Shown here: positions 35,354-38,297 of the stretch, piece by piece
Layout: the number at the start of each line of letters is the position of its first letter
Position numbering within the stretch: position 1 is the first letter of the stretch
Assembly: GCA_030374735.1 (NCBI GenBank)
Contig: JASCIV010000147.1
Location: forward strand, 1-38,297
Origin: Gracilaria caudata
Lineage: Eukaryota; Rhodophyta; Florideophyceae; Gracilariales; Gracilariaceae
DNA length: 38,297 bases
Direction: 5' to 3'
Notes under the pieces: model-generated
The model's input: the letters and a program-made list of their open reading frames with translations, nothing else
Databases searched by the model: none
Told to the model about the DNA's origin: nothing
Position numbers and translations under genes: made by a program

Positions 35354-35424
35354 GGCGATATAGCCAAGTGGTAAGGCAGGGGATTGCAAATCCTTTATCC
35401 CCAGTTCAAATCTGGGTATCGCCT
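35354..35424 (+). tRNA. trnC: tRNA-Cys (GCA)
   Basis: 71 bases: acceptor GGCGATA/TATCGCC with discriminator T, D arm TAGCCAAGTGGTAAGGCA, anticodon loop TTGCAAA giving GCA (cysteine), and T arm CCAGTTCAAATCTGG. Standard class I structure, no encoded CCA. Thirty-two bases before trnL(UAA). Confidence 0.94.
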
Positions 35425-35456
35425 AGTGAACTTATATTACATCATAAAGTATATTG

Positions 35457-35541
35457 GGGGATGTGGTGGAATGGTAGACACAACAGACTTAAAATCTGTT
35501 GATTTTCAATAATCGTGAGGGTTCAAGTCCCTCCATCCCCA
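35457..35541 (+). tRNA. trnL: tRNA-Leu (UAA)
   Basis: 85 bases: acceptor GGGGATG/CATCCCC with discriminator A, anticodon stem CAGA/TCTG with the TTAA core giving UAA, long class II variable arm and T arm GAGGGTTCAAGTCCCTC. The well-known group I intron of cyanobacterial and green plastid trnL(UAA) is absent, as in red algal plastids. Confidence 0.94.
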
Positions 35542-35594
35542 ATAATATAAAAATAATTTAATTTACTCGATGTTAAAAATTTAAATTACTTATT

Positions 35595-35828
35595 ATGTGC
35601 ATATGTGTAAACTGTAGGCATGTTCATAAATGTGTTACTTACGAGCTAATTCAAAAACAGCATAATTGTAAATGTAATATTAAAATTATTGACAATTCTT
35701 TTATACCTAAAAAAGCATTAATTAATATTAACATTAGTTATGTTAACCGTAATATATATTATGACTGGGATCTTATAGAATGTTTGTCATTTGTTGAAAT
35801 GCCTGGTCAATGGATATTCTATAGGTAA
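35595..35828 (+). CDS. ycf34: Ycf34
   Basis: A 77-residue protein beginning MCICVNCRHVHKCVTYELI, with four cysteines in the first 13 residues and two more near 25-27. In cyanobacteria Ycf34 has been reported as an Fe-S protein that affects photosynthetic electron transport. The C-terminal DWDLIECLSFVEMPGQW is the family signature. It converges on ilvH with 33 bases between. Confidence 0.95.
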   Translation: MCICVNCRHVHKCVTYELIQKQHNCKCNIKIIDNSFIPKKALININISYVNRNIYYDWDLIECLSFVEMPGQWIFYR

Positions 35829-35861
35829 ATTTGATATATTTGATTAGTCTTATTTTTATAA

Positions 35862-36389
35862 TTATGATAATGAATAAGCCTTTAATTGTGTTTTTAATAT
35901 TTCTGTATTTACATTTGATGTTCTAACTAATGCAATTCTCCCTGTGCGTGCAATTTCAATAATTCCATATTGTTGTAATAAATTTTCAATGGCAACCATT
36001 TTGCCAGGATCACCTGTGACCTCTAAAATTAAATATTCATTAGCCATATCTACAACTTTTGCTCTAAATATATTTGCGATTTCTAATATAGCAGATCTAT
36101 TTTCTAATAGAGCATGAATCTTTATTAAAACTAATTCTCTTTCTACAGAAGGTATATCAGTAATGTTTTGAACCTTTAATATATTAACTAACTTATATAG
36201 CTGCTTCGTTAGTTGTTCTATTGTTCTGTTATCACCATTTACTATCATGGTAATTCTAGAAATACCTGCTTTTTCGGCTGGGCCAACAGCAAGACTTTCA
36301 ATATTAAAACCACGTCTAGCAAATAATCCAGCAATTCTAGACAAAACTCCTGCTTCATCTTCAACAAGAACAGACAAAGTATGTTTCAT
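35862..36389 (-). CDS. ilvH: Acetolactate synthase small subunit
   Basis: Regulatory subunit of acetolactate synthase, the first common enzyme of valine, leucine and isoleucine synthesis; 175 residues. It begins with an ACT domain: KHTLSVLVEDEAGVLSRIAGLFARRGFNIESLAVGP, which binds feedback valine in bacteria. The second half (ARTGRIALVR near the end) is typical of IlvH. ATG 36389 follows GAGGAG by about seven bases, so I prefer it to the upstream in-frame start at 36404. The large subunit gene is not in this window. Confidence 0.97.
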   Translation of the reverse strand: MKHTLSVLVEDEAGVLSRIAGLFARRGFNIESLAVGPAEKAGISRITMIVNGDNRTIEQLTKQLYKLVNILKVQNITDIPSVERELVLIKIHALLENRSAILEIANIFRAKVVDMANEYLILEVTGDPGKMVAIENLLQQYGIIEIARTGRIALVRTSNVNTEILKTQLKAYSLS

Positions 36390-36518
36390 AAAGTATCTCC
36401 TCATATTTAGTAAGAATTCAAAATTATTTTGATTTCTAATTATTTATGTAATGTTATAATAATTTGCATATATTTAACAACATTATTTATAAACTTAAAA
36501 ACAGGCAACTCAATATCT

Positions 36519-37064
36519 GTGTTAGAGAAATCGAAAAAAGAAAGAAAAAGAAATGATATAGAACCATTAATAAATGCACAAATTAAGTACAGTGAAGTAC
36601 GTGTAATTGATGTTTCCGGATCTCAGTTAGGTATATACTCATCTGATGAAGCTTTAAATATGGCATTAAATTTGGGTTTAGACTTAGTACTAATTAGCGA
36701 AAAATCCAATCCTCCTGTATGTCGTATAATAAACTACGGAAAATATAAATTTGCTCAAGAAAAAAAAGCTAAAGAAGCTAAGAAAAAGCAACATAATGTT
36801 ACAATAAAAGAAGTAAAGATGAGATACAAAATAGATGTACATGATTATAATGTACGTATTAATCAAGCATTACGTTTTTTACAAGCTGGTGATAAAGTGA
36901 AGGCTAATGTAATATTCAGAGGTAGAGAAATTCAACATGCTAAGTTAGCTATTGAATTGTTAAATAAGATGGCACAAGATTTAAGCCATACAGCAGAAGT
37001 TCAACAGCCTCCTATAAAGGATGGAAAGAATATGATTATGATTTTATCGCCTAAAAAACTATGA
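36519..37064 (+). CDS. infC: Translation initiation factor IF-3
   Basis: IF-3 keeps ribosomal subunits apart and checks the initiator codon. The frame is open back to a TTG at 36429, but the conserved protein starts LEKSKKERKRNDIEPLINAQI; GTG 36519 gives 181 residues, the usual length. Features seen are INAQIKYSEVRVIDVSGSQLGIYSSDEAL, the lysine-rich linker KFAQEKKAKEAKKKQ and the C-terminal domain with IDVHDYNVRINQALRFL. No ATG lies near the true N terminus; bacterial infC often starts with a non-ATG codon for autoregulation. It is followed by rps4. Confidence 0.95.
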   Translation: MLEKSKKERKRNDIEPLINAQIKYSEVRVIDVSGSQLGIYSSDEALNMALNLGLDLVLISEKSNPPVCRIINYGKYKFAQEKKAKEAKKKQHNVTIKEVKMRYKIDVHDYNVRINQALRFLQAGDKVKANVIFRGREIQHAKLAIELLNKMAQDLSHTAEVQQPPIKDGKNMIMILSPKKL

Positions 37065-37163
37065 CAATTAATAATCATGAATTCTATATTTTTGACAATA
37101 TAAACTATATTATATCAATATATTGCATTAAATAAACATATTTATAATAATAAGGACGAGTAA

Positions 37164-37769
37164 ATGTCTCGCTATAGAGGACCTAAACTAAAAATATCTA
37201 GAAGATTAGGTGATTTACCTGGTTTAACTAGAAAAAAATCAACAAAACTTACTCAAGCAGGTGAGCATGGTCAGCAATCACGCAAACCTTCAGAATATTC
37301 TTTAAGACTGGAAGAAAAGCAAAAGTTAAGATTTAATTATGGTCTGAGTGAAAGACAACTTTCAAAATATATTAAAGCAGCTAAAAAAGTTCCTGGTTCA
37401 ACTGGTTTAATATTGTTACAAATTTTAGAAATGAGATTAGACAATATAATATTTCGTTTAGGACTTTCACCAACTATTCCAGCTGCAAGACAATTGGTCA
37501 ACCATGGTCACATTCTTATTAATAACAAAAAAGTATCTATATGTAGCTATCAATGTAAACCAGGTGATACTATTCAAATACAAAATAAAAACTCATCACA
37601 AAATTTAGCAAAAAACCATTTAATTTTTCCTACTTTAGCAAGTATACCTAATCACTTAGAATTAGATACAAAAATGTTAAACGGAAAAGTAAATGCGATA
37701 GTCGAGCGTGAATGGGTTGCTTTACAAATGAATGAACTGTTAGTTGTAGAATATTACTCAAGAAAGTAA
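37164..37769 (+). CDS. rps4: 30S ribosomal protein S4
   Basis: A 201-residue primary 16S rRNA-binding protein. MSRYRGPKLKISRRLGDLPG is the plastid S4 start, SRKPSEYSLRLEEKQKLRFNYGLSERQL is the core, and the S4 RNA-binding domain LEMRLDNIIFRLGLSPTIPAARQLVNHGHILIN is intact. AAGGA lies about eight bases before the ATG. Cotranscription with infC, 99 bases upstream, is possible. Confidence 0.98.
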   Translation: MSRYRGPKLKISRRLGDLPGLTRKKSTKLTQAGEHGQQSRKPSEYSLRLEEKQKLRFNYGLSERQLSKYIKAAKKVPGSTGLILLQILEMRLDNIIFRLGLSPTIPAARQLVNHGHILINNKKVSICSYQCKPGDTIQIQNKNSSQNLAKNHLIFPTLASIPNHLELDTKMLNGKVNAIVEREWVALQMNELLVVEYYSRK

Positions 37770-37852
37770 TATTTAGTAATTTAATTAAGTATAGTGAATA
37801 ATATCATTAACTAGTATTCTATTTTCTATTTAATAGAAAAACAAAAAATTTT

Positions 37853-38245
37853 TTACCAATTTACAGGCTGCCTACTTGTTAATGACCAAAAAATTCTCTG
37901 AGTAAGTATTTTAAGACCTAAAAGCTTATTAGAGAATATTCTTTTTATTTTATTTTGATTATTAACAAAATTATAATGTTTTATAAATTGATAAGATTCT
38001 TGAGAAGGAATAAATAAAATATTGTTTTCTTTGATTTCATTATTATATTCATGTGTTTTAATAAAATCTTCAAGATTATATATAATAACTTTAGGTTTAT
38101 TTGGTATTTTATAATCTATTTGTTTTTGCTTAAATTTATGCCAAGCCTTTAATAAAGTTGCATAATTAGTAAATACAGCTTGATATTCAGTAATCTTATG
38201 ATTTATATTAGATTTACAATTATAATAATAGTTTAATAAGCTCAT
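37853..38245 (-). CDS. ORF of unknown function
   Basis: A 130-residue ORF starting with ATG that I do not recognise. The protein is basic, rich in asparagine, lysine and tyrosine, without membrane segments or cysteine motifs. A central KPKVIIYNLEDFIKTHEY reads like a beta strand and helix of an alpha/beta fold, followed by NNILFIPSQESYQFIKHY. The C terminus has TQRIFWSLTSRQPVNW. A short hairpin (TTTTCTA/TAGAAAA near 37822-37840) separates it from convergent rps4. It could be a conserved plastid ORF or a fast-evolving gene of plasmid origin. Confidence 0.5.
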   Translation of the reverse strand: MSLLNYYYNCKSNINHKITEYQAVFTNYATLLKAWHKFKQKQIDYKIPNKPKVIIYNLEDFIKTHEYNNEIKENNILFIPSQESYQFIKHYNFVNNQNKIKRIFSNKLLGLKILTQRIFWSLTSRQPVNW

Positions 38246-38297
38246 TTTATTTGTTTTTCTGTTATACGCTCAAAAAGGTTCAATAATATATAAAGGT

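Noticed and set aside
1..38297. CRISPR arrays, rRNA genes, insertion sequences, phage genes or large repeats
   Set aside because: I saw no regularly spaced repeats, no rRNA sequence and no transposase or phage proteins on either strand; the group II intron is the only mobile-type element.

Overview
The window is a piece of a red algal plastid genome, most likely from a florideophyte. It is very AT-rich, compact and bacterial in style. It encodes plastid-typical genes kept on the organelle mainly in red-lineage plastids: infB, tsf, infC, trxA, ilvH, sufB and sufC, a CpcS/CpeS-type phycobilin lyase (ycf58), the red-type rbcL-rbcS-cbbX cluster, ycf34, ycf39 and ycf41. A trnM split by a group II intron carrying a maturase relic fits florideophytes as I remember them; this species assignment is inference.

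Layout. Bases 1-3400: infB (+), then rpl33-rps18 (-), then rps20 (+). Bases 3500-14200: the transcription/translation block rpoB-rpoC1-rpoC2-rps2-tsf. Bases 14300-18800: the ATP synthase block atpI-atpH-atpG-atpF-atpD-atpA, closed by a 12-bp terminator hairpin. Bases 18900-22000, minus strand: sufC, sufB and an EcfT/CbiQ-like membrane protein. Bases 22000-23640, plus strand: trnL(CAA), ycf39, ycf41 and the tiny psbI. Bases 23660-26140, minus strand: ycf58 and a gene in two frames that looks like an Omp85/Toc75-type protein (POTRA region plus barrel). Bases 26270-29300: cemA, then trnM(CAU) interrupted by a ~2.05-kb group II intron with a degenerate two-frame maturase. Bases 29300-32000: trnG(UCC), ycf4, petL, psaL, trnT(UGU), a small unknown ORF, rpl28 and trxA. 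Bases 32300-35300: rbcL, rbcS, cbbX. Bases 35350-38297: trnC(GCA), trnL(UAA), ycf34, ilvH, infC, rps4 and one unknown ORF.

Together the genes cover plastid gene expression (RNA polymerase, initiation and elongation factors, ribosomal proteins, tRNAs), photosynthesis (PSI, PSII and cytochrome b6f subunits and assembly factors, ATP synthase, Rubisco and its activase, phycobilisome maturation), Fe-S cluster assembly, redox control and branched-chain amino acid synthesis.

The most unusual signals are two protein genes, on opposite strands, each broken by a -1 shift at a poly-A run. The Omp85-like gene changes frame exactly at an in-phase A AAA AAC heptamer, the classical form of a -1 slippage site. 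The intron maturase changes frame at a run of ten A. Homopolymer sequencing error, decay and true slippage all remain possible. The host tRNA is also odd: its spliced form has a CAU anticodon but a long class II variable arm.
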